Positions 54,057 to 62,923 of a DNA stretch of 64,000 nt are shown here, piece after piece. Each line of letters opens with the position of its first letter. Position 1 is the stretch's first letter. Source of the DNA: a bacterium (GTDB lineage: Bacteria; Sysuimicrobiota; Sysuimicrobiia; Sysuimicrobiales; Humicultoraceae); the NCBI GenBank assembly GCA_031082185.1, contig JAVHLI010000003.1, positions 124,001-188,000 on the forward strand. Reading direction: 5' to 3'. The notes under the pieces are model-generated. The model ran no database searches, had not been told where the DNA came from, and saw nothing but the letters and a program-made list of their open reading frames with translations. The position numbers were made by a program, and so were the translations under genes.

Positions 54057-54928
54057 AACCCGCACCCTTCGGATACCTCGCGCCCCGCCGGCGCATCGAG
54101 GCGCTGGAGGCCCTGAGCGAGTACGGTGTTGAAGCAAAGGTGCTGGCCGGCGGGCAGAGTCTGGTGCCGCTGCTGGCGATGCGCCTGGCCAGCCCGGCGG
54201 TACTGGTGGATCTGAACCGAATCAAAGACCTAGCCTTCATCCGTCCCTTTGGAGAAGGGCTGACGATCGGCGCGATGACGCGCCAGCGCGTGGTGGAAAC
54301 CCACCGACGGGTGGTCAGGCGGATCCCTCTGCTGGCGGAGGCCGTCCGCTGCATCGGGCACCCGCAGATCCGCGCACGCGGCACGATCGGCGGGAGCCTG
54401 GCACACGCCGATCCGGCCTCCGAGCTGCCCGCAGCGGCCGCGGCGCTGGACGCCCACTTCGTGCTTGCCAGCGTGCGCGGTGAGCGGGTACTCGACAGTG
54501 AGCAGTTCTTCGCGGGCTACCTGACCACCGCCCTGGAACCCGACGAGATACTCACCGAGGTGCGACTGCCCGCGTTGCCGCCGGATGCCGGGTGGGCGTT
54601 TCTGGAAATAGCCCGGCGCCACGGCGACTTCGCACTGGCCGGCGTGGCAGCGGTCCTGCGCCTCGACGGCGATGGCCGGTGCACCGAAGCACGCCTGGTC
54701 TTCACCGGCGTAGGGCCCGGGCCTGTGCGCGTCCCGGAGGCCGAGCAGGCGCTGCTGGGACAGCAGATTGCACGCTCCACCGTTGCGGAGATGGTGTGCA
54801 TAGTCCAGGACCGGCTCGATCCCCCTACCGACATCCACGCCACCGCCGACTATCGAAGGCACACCGCCGGTGTGCTGGCAGGCCGGGCCGCACTTCAGGC
54901 AGTAGAACGCATCAGGGAGCCACGATAA
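54053..54928 (+). CDS. molybdenum hydroxylase FAD-binding (medium) subunit, copy 2
   Basis: GTG 54053 overlaps the large-subunit stop as GTGA and gives 291 residues. FAD-binding motifs VLAGGQSLVPLLAMRLA and IGHPQIRARGTIGGSLAHADPASELP are intact, followed by a CO_deh_flav_C domain with PTDIHATADYRRHTAGVLAGRA. It completes the L-M-S hydroxylase with its neighbours. It is clearly diverged from copy 1 at 46407-47309. Confidence 0.92.
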   Translation: MKPAPFGYLAPRRRIEALEALSEYGVEAKVLAGGQSLVPLLAMRLASPAVLVDLNRIKDLAFIRPFGEGLTIGAMTRQRVVETHRRVVRRIPLLAEAVRCIGHPQIRARGTIGGSLAHADPASELPAAAAALDAHFVLASVRGERVLDSEQFFAGYLTTALEPDEILTEVRLPALPPDAGWAFLEIARRHGDFALAGVAAVLRLDGDGRCTEARLVFTGVGPGPVRVPEAEQALLGQQIARSTVAEMVCIVQDRLDPPTDIHATADYRRHTAGVLAGRAALQAVERIREPR

Positions 54929-55461
54929 TGCAGCGCGACCCCATTGAGCAGACCACCGCAATCCGGCAGGCCCAACGCCGCACCAAGCGCAGGGTGCCGG
55001 TGAGCCAGGCGCTTATCCGCCTGCGCGTCAACGGCAGCGAGGTCGCCCGAACGGTCGAGGTGCGGCGCACCCTGTCCGACTTCCTGCGTGAGGATCTGGG
55101 GCTGACCGGAACGCACGTTGGATGCGAGCACGGCGTCTGCGGGGCGTGTACAGTGCTGCTGGACGGCCAGCCGGTCAGGTCGTGCCTGCTGTTCGCCGTG
55201 CAGGCCGACGGCGCCGAGGTCACCACGGTCGAGGCGTTGGGCACGCCCGAAGCGCTCTCGCCTCTGCAGCAGGCGTTCATGGACCACCACGCGCTCCAGT
55301 GCGGCTTCTGCACGCCCGGGTTCCTGATGAGCGCGACGGCCCTGCTGCGCGACCATCCCCGGCCCTCGAACGAGATAATCCGCGACATGATGGGCGGGCA
55401 CCTGTGCAGGTGCACGGGATATGCGGCGATCGAGGAGGCGGTGAAAGCCGCCGGAGCATGA
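54928..55461 (+). CDS. molybdenum hydroxylase 2Fe-2S (small) subunit
   Basis: ATG 54928 shares one base with the previous stop (TAATG). The 177-residue protein has the N-terminal plant-type ferredoxin cluster CEHGVCGACTVLLDG plus a later C (SCLLFAV), and the C-terminal second cluster QCGFCTPGF and HLCRCTGYAAI. It transfers electrons between molybdopterin and FAD. The N-terminus carries about 27 extra basic residues compared with typical CoxS; no twin-arginine signal is seen, so the enzyme is probably cytoplasmic. Confidence 0.94.
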   Translation: MQRDPIEQTTAIRQAQRRTKRRVPVSQALIRLRVNGSEVARTVEVRRTLSDFLREDLGLTGTHVGCEHGVCGACTVLLDGQPVRSCLLFAVQADGAEVTTVEALGTPEALSPLQQAFMDHHALQCGFCTPGFLMSATALLRDHPRPSNEIIRDMMGGHLCRCTGYAAIEEAVKAAGA

Positions 55462-56333
55462 TGCGGGCCGATCTCATCGCCGCGCCGCTGGCGGGTCTGC
55501 GGAATCGAGACACGGCCGGAACCGTTCTGGCCTCGTTCGAGCGCAGCGCCTACCTGGACCTGGACGGCCGTGTCATCGCGGCTGCCTCCCGCGAACTCGA
55601 CCCTGGACCGCTGACGATCGGGCTGAGCGAGTTCTCGGCTGTCGGGACGCTCTCCCCTGGGGAGCGGGTCGTCCTCCGGGACGGCATCCTGGGGATCGGG
55701 CGGTCCGAGGTGGACCTAGGATGCGCCCGCGTCTGGGATCCGGCGCTGCCCCCTCTGCCCGAAGACCTCGCGCCGGACGCGGCGCTGGTCGCGATGAATG
55801 GCGTGCGCGAGGCGGTCGTGGACGAGCTCCGTGCCCACGGATCCGAGTCAGGCGTTACGGCGAGGAGTGCAGCGGCAGGGGGTGGCCTCCTGGAAGCGCT
55901 CGCCTGTGGGCTGGATGCGATCGCCGCGTTTCTGTCAGGAGAAAGCAGTTCCGGTGCGACGGCCCACGCGGTCGTCGTGCAGATCGCCGGGCGCGGGCCC
56001 GGCCTGACGCCGTCCGGGGACGACCTGCTGACCGGGATCGTGCACGCGGTCACGCTGTGGCCCAAGTTGGCGGATGCGGCCGGAGGTGCGTCGCGGGTTC
56101 GGGATCTCCTGGTCAGCGCCGCGGTCCCTCATACCACGCGCATCAGCGCCGCCTACCTGGAAGCCGCCCGGCAGGGCTGGGCTTCGGAACCCTGGCACGC
56201 TTTGGTGGCTGGTATCGGCCAGGGACCGGACGCCGTGCGCGCGGCGGCCCAGCGGCTCCTGGGTATCGGTGAAACCTCCGGCGCCGACGCGCTGACCGGC
56301 TTCTGCTGGGCGTGGCGCCGGGTCGCGGCGTAG
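55458..56333 (+). CDS. DUF2877 domain protein (AllH-like)
   Basis: ATG 55458 overlaps the small-subunit stop (ATGA); the next codon is also ATG. The 291-residue protein has the DUF2877 signature GRGPGLTPSGDDLLTGIVHAV and a C-terminal VPHTTRISAAYLEAARQG. In Escherichia coli a DUF2877 protein (AllH/YlbF) is part of the AllFGH oxamate carbamoyltransferase of the allantoin pathway. No allF or allG homologue is visible here, so the same reaction cannot be claimed. Tight coupling to the hydroxylase genes suggests a role in nucleobase or ureide breakdown. Confidence 0.85.
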   Translation: MMRADLIAAPLAGLRNRDTAGTVLASFERSAYLDLDGRVIAAASRELDPGPLTIGLSEFSAVGTLSPGERVVLRDGILGIGRSEVDLGCARVWDPALPPLPEDLAPDAALVAMNGVREAVVDELRAHGSESGVTARSAAAGGGLLEALACGLDAIAAFLSGESSSGATAHAVVVQIAGRGPGLTPSGDDLLTGIVHAVTLWPKLADAAGGASRVRDLLVSAAVPHTTRISAAYLEAARQGWASEPWHALVAGIGQGPDAVRAAAQRLLGIGETSGADALTGFCWAWRRVAA

Positions 56334-57233
56334 ATGCGCTGGCGGGGGTATGCGGCGGTGACGGCAGCCGCGGTGCTGTGGGGCATCTCGGGCGTTGTGG
56401 CCAAGTCGCTCTTCTCGGGAAGGGTGGACCCGCTGGCGCTTGTGGAGATCCGGTTGACCGCGGCCTTCGCCCTCACCCTCGTCATCTTTAAGGTCCAGCG
56501 CAGACCGGTCCGGCTGCCCCGAGGGGAGGTCCTCCGGCTTTTGCCACTGGGCGCGGCGATGGTGCTCGCGCAGACCACATACTACCTGACGATCAGCCTG
56601 GCCGACGTGGCCACGGCCATATTTCTACAGTACACCGCGCCGGCGTTTGTTGTGGCCTACGGGATAATACTGCACAGGGAGCGGCTCACCGCCGTTCAGG
56701 CGATCTCCCTGTCGGGCGTGATCGGCGGCGCGTATCTGCTCGTGGCGGGGCCAGGGGGCCTGGCGGTCACACCGGCGGCCCTGGCTACCGGCATCGCCTC
56801 GGCCATTGGATTCGCGGCGTGGGTGCTGGTGGGCCGGTCGCGGGCGCGCACCACCGGCTCGTGGGAGATGCTCCTGTACGCGCTGGGCACCGGTGCCGTC
56901 CTGTGGAGTCTGTTCGTGCCGCCGTGGCAGGCCTACCTGCAGCCGTACAGCGCGGCCGAATGGGGCATGATAGCGTTTATCGTCTTGGCCGCCTCCCTGG
57001 TGCCGTTCGGCCTGTTCCTGTACGGTCTGCGGTTCATTGACAGCAGGGCCGCGAGCCTGACCGCCACGATCGAGCCGGTGGTCGCCGCTGGGGTGGCGGC
57101 GGCCTTCATCGGAGAGACGCTCACCGGCAGGGGGATAGCTGGGGCGGCGCTCATCCTGGCGTCGGTGATCCTGCTTCATGTGATGCCCGGGGTCCCCACT
57201 AGGCAGACCCGACCGGCTGAAGGCGACGCGTAA
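56334..57233 (+). CDS. DMT superfamily (EamA) transporter
   Basis: The 299-residue protein has about ten transmembrane helices in two EamA repeats. The first repeat begins AAVLWGISGVVAKSLFSGRVDP with the usual RLTAAFALTL; the second ends with FIGETLTGRGIAGAALILASVILL. EamA proteins mostly export metabolites or amino acids. ATG 56334 follows the DUF2877 stop with no gap, so it is in the same operon. Its 3' end overlaps the convergent aminotransferase gene by 35 bases. Confidence 0.9.
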   Translation: MRWRGYAAVTAAAVLWGISGVVAKSLFSGRVDPLALVEIRLTAAFALTLVIFKVQRRPVRLPRGEVLRLLPLGAAMVLAQTTYYLTISLADVATAIFLQYTAPAFVVAYGIILHRERLTAVQAISLSGVIGGAYLLVAGPGGLAVTPAALATGIASAIGFAAWVLVGRSRARTTGSWEMLLYALGTGAVLWSLFVPPWQAYLQPYSAAEWGMIAFIVLAASLVPFGLFLYGLRFIDSRAASLTATIEPVVAAGVAAAFIGETLTGRGIAGAALILASVILLHVMPGVPTRQTRPAEGDA

Positions 57234-58554
57234 GTTCAGCCAGGCTCTCGTCGAGGGCCACCACGCCCAAATCGACCTCCTCGCGTGCAATCGTGAGAGG
57301 CGGGGCGATGATGAGGATGTTGTACCGCCCGAAGACACAGACGCCGCGGCTCCTCAGTGCCGCGTGAAACTCCCGAAGCAGCGCCGGGTCCCCACCGTAT
57401 CTCGAAACCAGAGGCTCCCGGCTTTCTCGAGCTCTCACCAGTTCCAGGGCGAAGAACGCTCCCAGCCCTCGCGCGTCCCCCACGACGGCATGCTTGTTGC
57501 GGAGATCCTCCAGGGCGGGCCGCAGCCAGCCCTCTACTTCCAGGGCCCGCGTGAGCAGGCCCTCGTCACGGTAGGCCTGCTGTACCGCCAGGGCAACGGC
57601 CATCACAAACGGGTGGCCTGAGAAGGTGTGCCCGCACCAGAGGACGTTGTTGTCGAAGTGGCGCGCCAGGGACTCGCGGACCAGGACGCCGCCCAGGGGC
57701 ACGTAGGCAGAGGTCGCGGCCTTAGCGAAGGTGATCATGTCAGGCGTGACCCCTAGGCGCTGGGCGGCAAAGGGCGCCCCGGTGCGGCCGAATCCGGTCA
57801 TGACCTCGTCGAAGATAAGGATGATTCCGTGCCGCTCGGTGATCCTCCGGACCCCTTCCAGGTACCCATCCGGGTACACGATCACGCCGTTGGTCCCTAC
57901 CACCGGTTCCAGGATGACGGCGGCAATCCGCTGGGGATCTTCGTTGAGCAGAATCAGCTCCAGGTGCTCAAGAGCCCGTCGCGTCTCTTCCGCGGGCTCC
58001 TCGGTGAAGAAAGGACTCCGGTAAGGGTACGGGGCCAGGAAGTGGACCACGCCGGGAATCCCGGGCTCTGCCGCGAACCGGCGGTCATCCCCGGTAAGGG
58101 TGGCCGCTCCGAAACTCGATCCGTGGAAGGAGCGGTAGGAAGCAAGCACCTTGGGGCGCCCGGTGATGAGCCGGGCCATCTTGACGGCATCCTCATTGGC
58201 CTCTGCCCCGCCGGTGGTGAAGAACGCCCTGCCTTCCTCCGGCCACGGGGCCAGCTTGATTAAGGTCTCTGCGAGCTCGGCCCGTACATCGTTGAAGAAC
58301 GAAGGGGCTGCGTAGCAGAGACGCTCGGCCTGGGACTGCATGGCCCGCACAACATGGGGGTGCCCGTGCCCCAGGTTCACCGAGATCAACCCGGAAGAGA
58401 AGTCCAGGTATCGTTTGCCCTCCGCGTCGTAGATAAACGGTCCTTGCCCGCGGACGATTGCCGGAGGCCGCAGCCCGGCCTGTGCCGACCAAGGCGTCAG
58501 CACATAGCGGGAGTGCTTCGCCTGATACTCCGATGCCTGCTCAGCCATCTTCAT
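57199..58554 (-). CDS. class III (omega-amino acid:pyruvate type) aminotransferase
   Basis: The 451-residue PLP enzyme has FFTTGGAEANEDAVKMAR (cofactor phosphate), SYRSFHGSSFGAATLTGD, the PLP-binding Asp in LIFDEVMTGFGRTG, and the Schiff-base Lys in ITFAKAATSAYVPLGGV. The form resembles beta-alanine or taurine:pyruvate aminotransferases. In the same operon as dihydropyrimidinase and an M20 ureidopropionase-like enzyme, beta-alanine is the likely amino donor, giving malonate semialdehyde. Start codons at 58554 and 58548 are both possible. Confidence 0.88.
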   Translation of the reverse strand: MKMAEQASEYQAKHSRYVLTPWSAQAGLRPPAIVRGQGPFIYDAEGKRYLDFSSGLISVNLGHGHPHVVRAMQSQAERLCYAAPSFFNDVRAELAETLIKLAPWPEEGRAFFTTGGAEANEDAVKMARLITGRPKVLASYRSFHGSSFGAATLTGDDRRFAAEPGIPGVVHFLAPYPYRSPFFTEEPAEETRRALEHLELILLNEDPQRIAAVILEPVVGTNGVIVYPDGYLEGVRRITERHGIILIFDEVMTGFGRTGAPFAAQRLGVTPDMITFAKAATSAYVPLGGVLVRESLARHFDNNVLWCGHTFSGHPFVMAVALAVQQAYRDEGLLTRALEVEGWLRPALEDLRNKHAVVGDARGLGAFFALELVRARESREPLVSRYGGDPALLREFHAALRSRGVCVFGRYNILIIAPPLTIAREEVDLGVVALDESLAELTRRLQPVGSA

Positions 58555-58604
58555 GCCACCACCTTCCCCGACTCAAGGAGCTGGAATCACGACACGCGGC
58601 CCCG

Positions 58605-60098
58605 TCAATAGAGGTTGCCCGCCCGCCGCGCGCCGGTGTAGTCCAGGTAGACAACTTTAAGATCGGTGTAGAAGTCTACGGCCACGCTTCCCTGCTCGCG
58701 CGGGCCGACGCCGGTGGCCTTGGCGCCGCCGAAGGGCAGGTGGGCTTCGCCGCCCACCGTGGGCTGGTTGACGTGCACGATGCCGACCTCGCTACGGTCC
58801 ACGAAGCGCATGGCCGCGGACAGATCGCGGGTGTAGATGGACGAGGCCAGTCCGTAGCGCACGGCATTGGCGGCCTCCACGGCAGCTTCGAAGTCCCTCA
58901 CCCGGCAGACCGCCAGCACCGGGCCGAAGATCTCCTCCTGGAAGATGCGCATTGATGGGGTCACGCGGTCAAACACCGTGGGTGCGACGAAGCACCCCTT
59001 GGCGGAGGCGCCGTCGGTGAGCCGGTGACCGCCGGTGATCAGCACTGCGCCCTCCTGCCGGCCGACGGCGATGTCGCGCAGCACGCTCTGCACCTGTGAT
59101 TCGTCCACCAGCGGGCCCATCTCGGTAGCCGGGTCCGACCCGTCACCCACCACCAAATGCGCGGCCCGGGCGGCCACCGCTTCCACGAACCGATCGGCGA
59201 TTCCCTGGGTGACGATCACCCGGCTGGTGGCGGTGCAGCGCTGGCCGCTGGAGCCATAGGCGCCCTGCACGGTCCCGGCAACGGCCAGGTCGAGATCGGC
59301 GTCGTCCAGCACCACCACCGGGTTCTTCCCGCCCATCTCGGCCTGCACGCGGATGCCGCGGGCAGCCGCCCGCTCGTAGAGCTTCGATCCCACGTCATTG
59401 GACCCGGTGAACGAGACCGCCCGCACCGCCTCGTGCGCCACCAGCTCATCCCCCACGGTGCTGCCCGGCCCGATCACCATGTTGAGGACCCCGGGCGGTA
59501 GCCCGGCCTCGTGAAAGATCTCCACCAGCATCGTCGCGGTCCAGGGCGTCAGCGTCGCCGGCTTCAGGACCACGGTGTTGCCGCTGACCAGCGCGGGCGC
59601 CATCTTCCAGACCGGGATCGCAGCCGGGAAGTTCCACGGCGTTATCAGGCTCACCACGCCCAGGGGATCGCGCCGGGTGTAGGCAAAGGTATTGGGCAGC
59701 TCGCTGGGCAGCGTCTCGCCGCGCAGGCGCCGGCCTTCGCCGGCGATGAATTCCACTATGTTGCGGCTGCGCTGCAGCTCACCGGTGGCCTCGGCCAGCG
59801 TCTTGCCTTCCTCCCGGGTCAGGATCTCGGCGAGGCGGGGGATCTCGCGGTCGAAGCGCTCCAGCGCGCGGAAGAGGATGCGCCCCCGCGCAGGCGCCGG
59901 CGTGTCGCGCCATCCTGGGAACGCCTGGCGCGCGGCCTCGATCGCCTCCCGCGCCTCCTCGCGGCCTGACAGCGGCACCTGGCCCAGGATCTCGCCGGTG
60001 GCCGGGTTGCGGTTGGGCACCGTTCGGGTCCCGCCCGGAGTCTGCCACCGCCCGCCGATGAAGTTCCGGTAGATCTGCTCGCCTGCAGCTTCAACCAT
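58605..60098 (-). CDS. NAD(P)+-dependent aldehyde dehydrogenase
   Basis: ATG 60098 follows GGAGGGG at 6 bases and gives 497 residues. Seen are [17 protein letters not shown] (cofactor), FTGSNDVG, the general base Glu in [15 protein letters not shown], the nucleophile Cys in [13 protein letters not shown], and [10 protein letters not shown]. The C-terminal [15 protein letters not shown]...[12 protein letters not shown] resembles 2,5-dioxovalerate/semialdehyde dehydrogenases. It is placed between the aminotransferase and the M20 hydrolase, so it probably oxidises the semialdehyde made by the former. The Cys region differs from the CoA-acylating MmsA type. Confidence 0.88.
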   Translation of the reverse strand: MVEAAGEQIYRNFIGGRWQTPGGTRTVPNRNPATGEILGQVPLSGREEAREAIEAARQAFPGWRDTPAPARGRILFRALERFDREIPRLAEILTREEGKTLAEATGELQRSRNIVEFIAGEGRRLRGETLPSELPNTFAYTRRDPLGVVSLITPWNFPAAIPVWKMAPALVSGNTVVLKPATLTPWTATMLVEIFHEAGLPPGVLNMVIGPGSTVGDELVAHEAVRAVSFTGSNDVGSKLYERAAARGIRVQAEMGGKNPVVVLDDADLDLAVAGTVQGAYGSSGQRCTATSRVIVTQGIADRFVEAVAARAAHLVVGDGSDPATEMGPLVDESQVQSVLRDIAVGRQEGAVLITGGHRLTDGASAKGCFVAPTVFDRVTPSMRIFQEEIFGPVLAVCRVRDFEAAVEAANAVRYGLASSIYTRDLSAAMRFVDRSEVGIVHVNQPTVGGEAHLPFGGAKATGVGPREQGSVAVDFYTDLKVVYLDYTGARRAGNLY

Positions 60099-60120
60099 GT
60101 ACTGCCCCTCCACTCGGGCC

Positions 60121-61365
60121 TCAGCCCTGCTCAAGAATCCAGGCCGTGGTCTTGGCGGCCAGGCGGTCCAGGGCCTGGACAGCCAGCTCCAGGTGTTCCA
60201 CCCTGGTGTCCTCGATCTTGTTGTGGGATATGCCCCGCAGACTCTGCACGAACAGCATCACCGTGGGCACGCCGGCTCTGGCGACCTCCGCGGCGTCGTG
60301 AAGTGGGCCGCTGGGTAGGCGGTGGCTGTCGCCGCAGGTCTCCCTGATGGCCGCATCGCAGAACTCGATGAGGTCGGGGTGAAATGGAACCGGCTCGATG
60401 CGCCACAGATCGCTGAACTTCACCTCCACATTTCCCTCCTGAGCGAACCGGCGGGCGGCATCCTGGGCTTCCTGCCACATCTCGGCCAGGCGCTCGGCGT
60501 CCAGGTGGCGCTGGTCCAGGATGATGGCACATTCCTCCACCACTGAGGTGGCGATACCAGGCCGGGTCGTGCAACTGCCTATGGTGCAGAAACCGCCCCA
60601 TCGGGCCGCGATGGAGTAGATCTCCTGGGCCATCTTGCCGGCGGCCAGGAAGGCGTCCCGCCGCCTGTCCATTGGCGTGGCCCCGGAGTGGGCCGCCTGA
60701 CCCGTGAACCTGACTATGTGCCGCTCCACGCCCAAGGTGCCCAGCACAGCGCCCAGCGGCAGACCCAGACCCTCCAGCACGGGCCCCTGCTCGATGTGCA
60801 GCTCGATGTAGGCCGCGGCTCCCCGGAGTTCCCCTCGGGCCTCGGCCACACGATCCAGGTCGATCCCATAGGCCTTGAGTACATCGGGCAGGGCCACGCC
60901 CTTCCCGTCGGCTAGGCCGCGTACCTCATCCGGGTTCAGACTGCCGGCGGCCGCGCTCGACCCAAAGAGGCTACGCCCAAAGCGGGCACCCTCCTCGTCG
61001 GCCCAGTCCACCAGGCGCACCGTCACCGGCGGCCTGCCGCCACACTCGGCGTGGATCCGGCGCAGCACCTCAAGGCCTGCCAGCACATTGAGGCAACCGT
61101 CCAGCCAGCCCCCGTTCGGCACCGAGTCCATGTGCCCTCCGATCAGGAGGGCCTTCTCCGACGCGCCGGCCAGGGTTGCCCAGAGGTTGCCGGCCTCATC
61201 CCTGTGCACCTCAACGGGCAGATCGGCCATCCTATCTTTCAGCCAGGACCGAGCCTTGGCCCAGGTTTCGGTGAAGGCCACTCGCTGTGCGCCGTGCTCA
61301 TCGGAAGTGAGAGACCGCAGATCCTTGAGCTCCTGGACGGTGCGGGCCGGGTTCAACGCCTTCAC
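60121..61365 (-). CDS. M20 amidohydrolase: beta-ureidopropionase / N-carbamoyl amino acid hydrolase / allantoate amidohydrolase family
   Basis: GTG 61365, preceded by GGAGGAGAGGGA, starts a 414-residue Zn/Mn hydrolase. Metal ligands are seen in LIGGHMDSVPNGGWLDGCLNV and WADEEGARFGRSLFGSSA, with YIELHIEQGPVLE and the dimerisation-domain His in GQAAHSGATPMDRRRDA; LPSGPLHDAAEVARAGV carries another metal His. These are HyuC/AtzC-family features. With the adjacent dihydropyrimidinase the likely substrate is N-carbamoyl-beta-alanine; allantoate or other carbamoyl amino acids cannot be excluded by eye. Confidence 0.87.
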   Translation of the reverse strand: MKALNPARTVQELKDLRSLTSDEHGAQRVAFTETWAKARSWLKDRMADLPVEVHRDEAGNLWATLAGASEKALLIGGHMDSVPNGGWLDGCLNVLAGLEVLRRIHAECGGRPPVTVRLVDWADEEGARFGRSLFGSSAAAGSLNPDEVRGLADGKGVALPDVLKAYGIDLDRVAEARGELRGAAAYIELHIEQGPVLEGLGLPLGAVLGTLGVERHIVRFTGQAAHSGATPMDRRRDAFLAAGKMAQEIYSIAARWGGFCTIGSCTTRPGIATSVVEECAIILDQRHLDAERLAEMWQEAQDAARRFAQEGNVEVKFSDLWRIEPVPFHPDLIEFCDAAIRETCGDSHRLPSGPLHDAAEVARAGVPTVMLFVQSLRGISHNKIEDTRVEHLELAVQALDRLAAKTTAWILEQG

Positions 61366-61391
61366 GCTTCCCTCTCCTCCTGGCCCGAGAC

Positions 61392-62774
61392 TCAGGAATG
61401 CGTGGGCTCGCGCCGGAGGAACCGGCCTCGACCTGGATCGCCCACAAATCGGCCGTCGCGAACCGCGATCTTCCCCCGCACCGTAACGATGGACGGCCGT
61501 CCGTCAATCTCCATGCCCTCAAACGCGCTGTAGTCAACGTTCATGACCTGGGTCTTGGCCGAAAGCGTGCCCCGGTAACCGGGGTCGTAGATGACCAGAT
61601 CGGCGTCGCTTCCCACTGCGATCGTGCCCTTTCTCGGAAACAGACCAAAGAGTTTGGCCGCGCGGGTGCTGGCCGCGTCCACAAAGCGATGGATGTCGAG
61701 GTGGCCGCGGCTCACCCCGTAGGTGTAGAGCAGGTTCACGCGATCCTCGATGGCGGGCATGCCGTTTGGGATCTTGGTGAAGTCCCCCCTGCCCATCTCC
61801 TTCTGGCCCTGGAAGTCGAAGGGCGCGTGGTCGGTGCCGACTGTGTCAATGAACCCCTGCGCAAGAGCGTCCCAGAGCGTCTCCAAGTTCCGCTTCTCGC
61901 GCAGCGGCGGCGACATCACATACTTGGCCCCTTCAAACCCGGGCCGTTCAGCGTAGGTCTTGTCGAGGATCAGGTGGGGGATGACCGACTCGATGTGGAT
62001 ACGCACGCCCTGGGATTTGGCCTCCAGCGCGACCCGCAGGGCCGGCTCGCACGATAGGTGCACAACATAGCCGCAAGCACCGGTGGCGGCCAGGAAGGTG
62101 GCGAAGTGGTACGTGCCCTCAGCCTCCACCGCTTCCGGGCGGCTCGCTTCGTGCCACTCTGGGCCGGTCTTGCCCTCGGTCACCAGCCGTTGCTGGAGGC
62201 GTGAAACAAGCTCCGCGTTCTCGCAGTGGGCCGTGACGATGACGCCCAGCTCCTTGGCCAGAGTGAGCGTCCTGAACAGCTCGTCGTCTTCTACTCCAAG
62301 GAAGTTCTTGTAGGCCAGGAATACCTTGAAGGAGGTGGTGCCGTCTTGGACGATCTGGCGGAGCGCCGCTGCGGTTCGGTCGTCGAACTTGGCGACCGAC
62401 ATGTGAAACGAGTAGTCGCATGCGCTGTGGCCCTCGGCCTTGGACTTCCACAACGCATACCCCTCCAGCGCGTCCTCGGCTCTGGTGGGGCAGCACATCT
62501 CGATGTAGGTAGTGGTGCCTCCCACCAGAGCCGCCTGACTGGCGGTGGTGTGCGTATCCTTGCTGAATGTCCCCATGAAGGGGAGGTAGGCGTGGACATG
62601 GGGGTCAATGAAACCGGGAAACACGTACTGCCCGCCGGCATCCACCACCTCGGTACCAGGAGGGACCTCGAGGTTCTTCCCGATGCGCGTGATCGTCTCG
62701 TCCTCAACGTAGATATCGGCCCGATAGCGCGAATCAGCCGTGAGGATCTCTCCGTTCTTGACAAGCAGCGGCAT
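61392..62774 (-). CDS. dihydropyrimidinase / D-hydantoinase
   Basis: The 460-residue amidohydrolase opens dihydrouracil-type rings to N-carbamoyl-beta-amino acids. Binuclear-metal residues are in GFIDPHVHAYLPF (about residue 55), the carboxylated Lys in TTSFKVFLAYKN, VTAHCENAELV, VHLSCEPALR, and the catalytic Asp in VGTDHAPFDF. The SFKVFLAYK form is dihydropyrimidinase/hydantoinase-like rather than allantoinase-like. ATG 62774 follows GGGGTGA. It is downstream of a nucleobase permease and upstream of the M20 hydrolase (26-base gap). Confidence 0.92.
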   Translation of the reverse strand: MPLLVKNGEILTADSRYRADIYVEDETITRIGKNLEVPPGTEVVDAGGQYVFPGFIDPHVHAYLPFMGTFSKDTHTTASQAALVGGTTTYIEMCCPTRAEDALEGYALWKSKAEGHSACDYSFHMSVAKFDDRTAAALRQIVQDGTTSFKVFLAYKNFLGVEDDELFRTLTLAKELGVIVTAHCENAELVSRLQQRLVTEGKTGPEWHEASRPEAVEAEGTYHFATFLAATGACGYVVHLSCEPALRVALEAKSQGVRIHIESVIPHLILDKTYAERPGFEGAKYVMSPPLREKRNLETLWDALAQGFIDTVGTDHAPFDFQGQKEMGRGDFTKIPNGMPAIEDRVNLLYTYGVSRGHLDIHRFVDAASTRAAKLFGLFPRKGTIAVGSDADLVIYDPGYRGTLSAKTQVMNVDYSAFEGMEIDGRPSIVTVRGKIAVRDGRFVGDPGRGRFLRREPTHS

Positions 62775-62842
62775 GTGATCACCCCACAGGTGCCCTGTCC
62801 TGACACCTTCTGCGCCGCAGAGGACCGGTCCTTTCCTTGGAG

Positions 62843-62896
62843 CAAAAAGACCGGATAGACGAGGCGGCCGCCATCAGGCGGCCGCCTCACACTATC
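62843..62896 (-). terminator. terminator-like hairpin after the NCS2 permease gene
   Basis: On the minus strand GATAG-tgt-GAGGCGGCCGCC pairs with GGCGGCCGCCTC-gt-CTATC around TGAT, followed after four bases by a TTTTT run (62844-62848). The inner 12 bp are perfect. It separates the permease from the dihydropyrimidinase operon, so the latter either has its own promoter or is attenuated relative to the permease. Confidence 0.75.
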
Positions 62897-62923
62897 AACC
62901 GGCAGGAATCGAAACCGGCCCGT

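Noticed and set aside
60121-62774. Allantoinase plus allantoate amidohydrolase pathway
   Set aside because: The ring hydrolase has the dihydropyrimidinase-type SFKVFLAYK segment and the neighbours (omega-aminotransferase, semialdehyde dehydrogenase) fit beta-alanine breakdown better.
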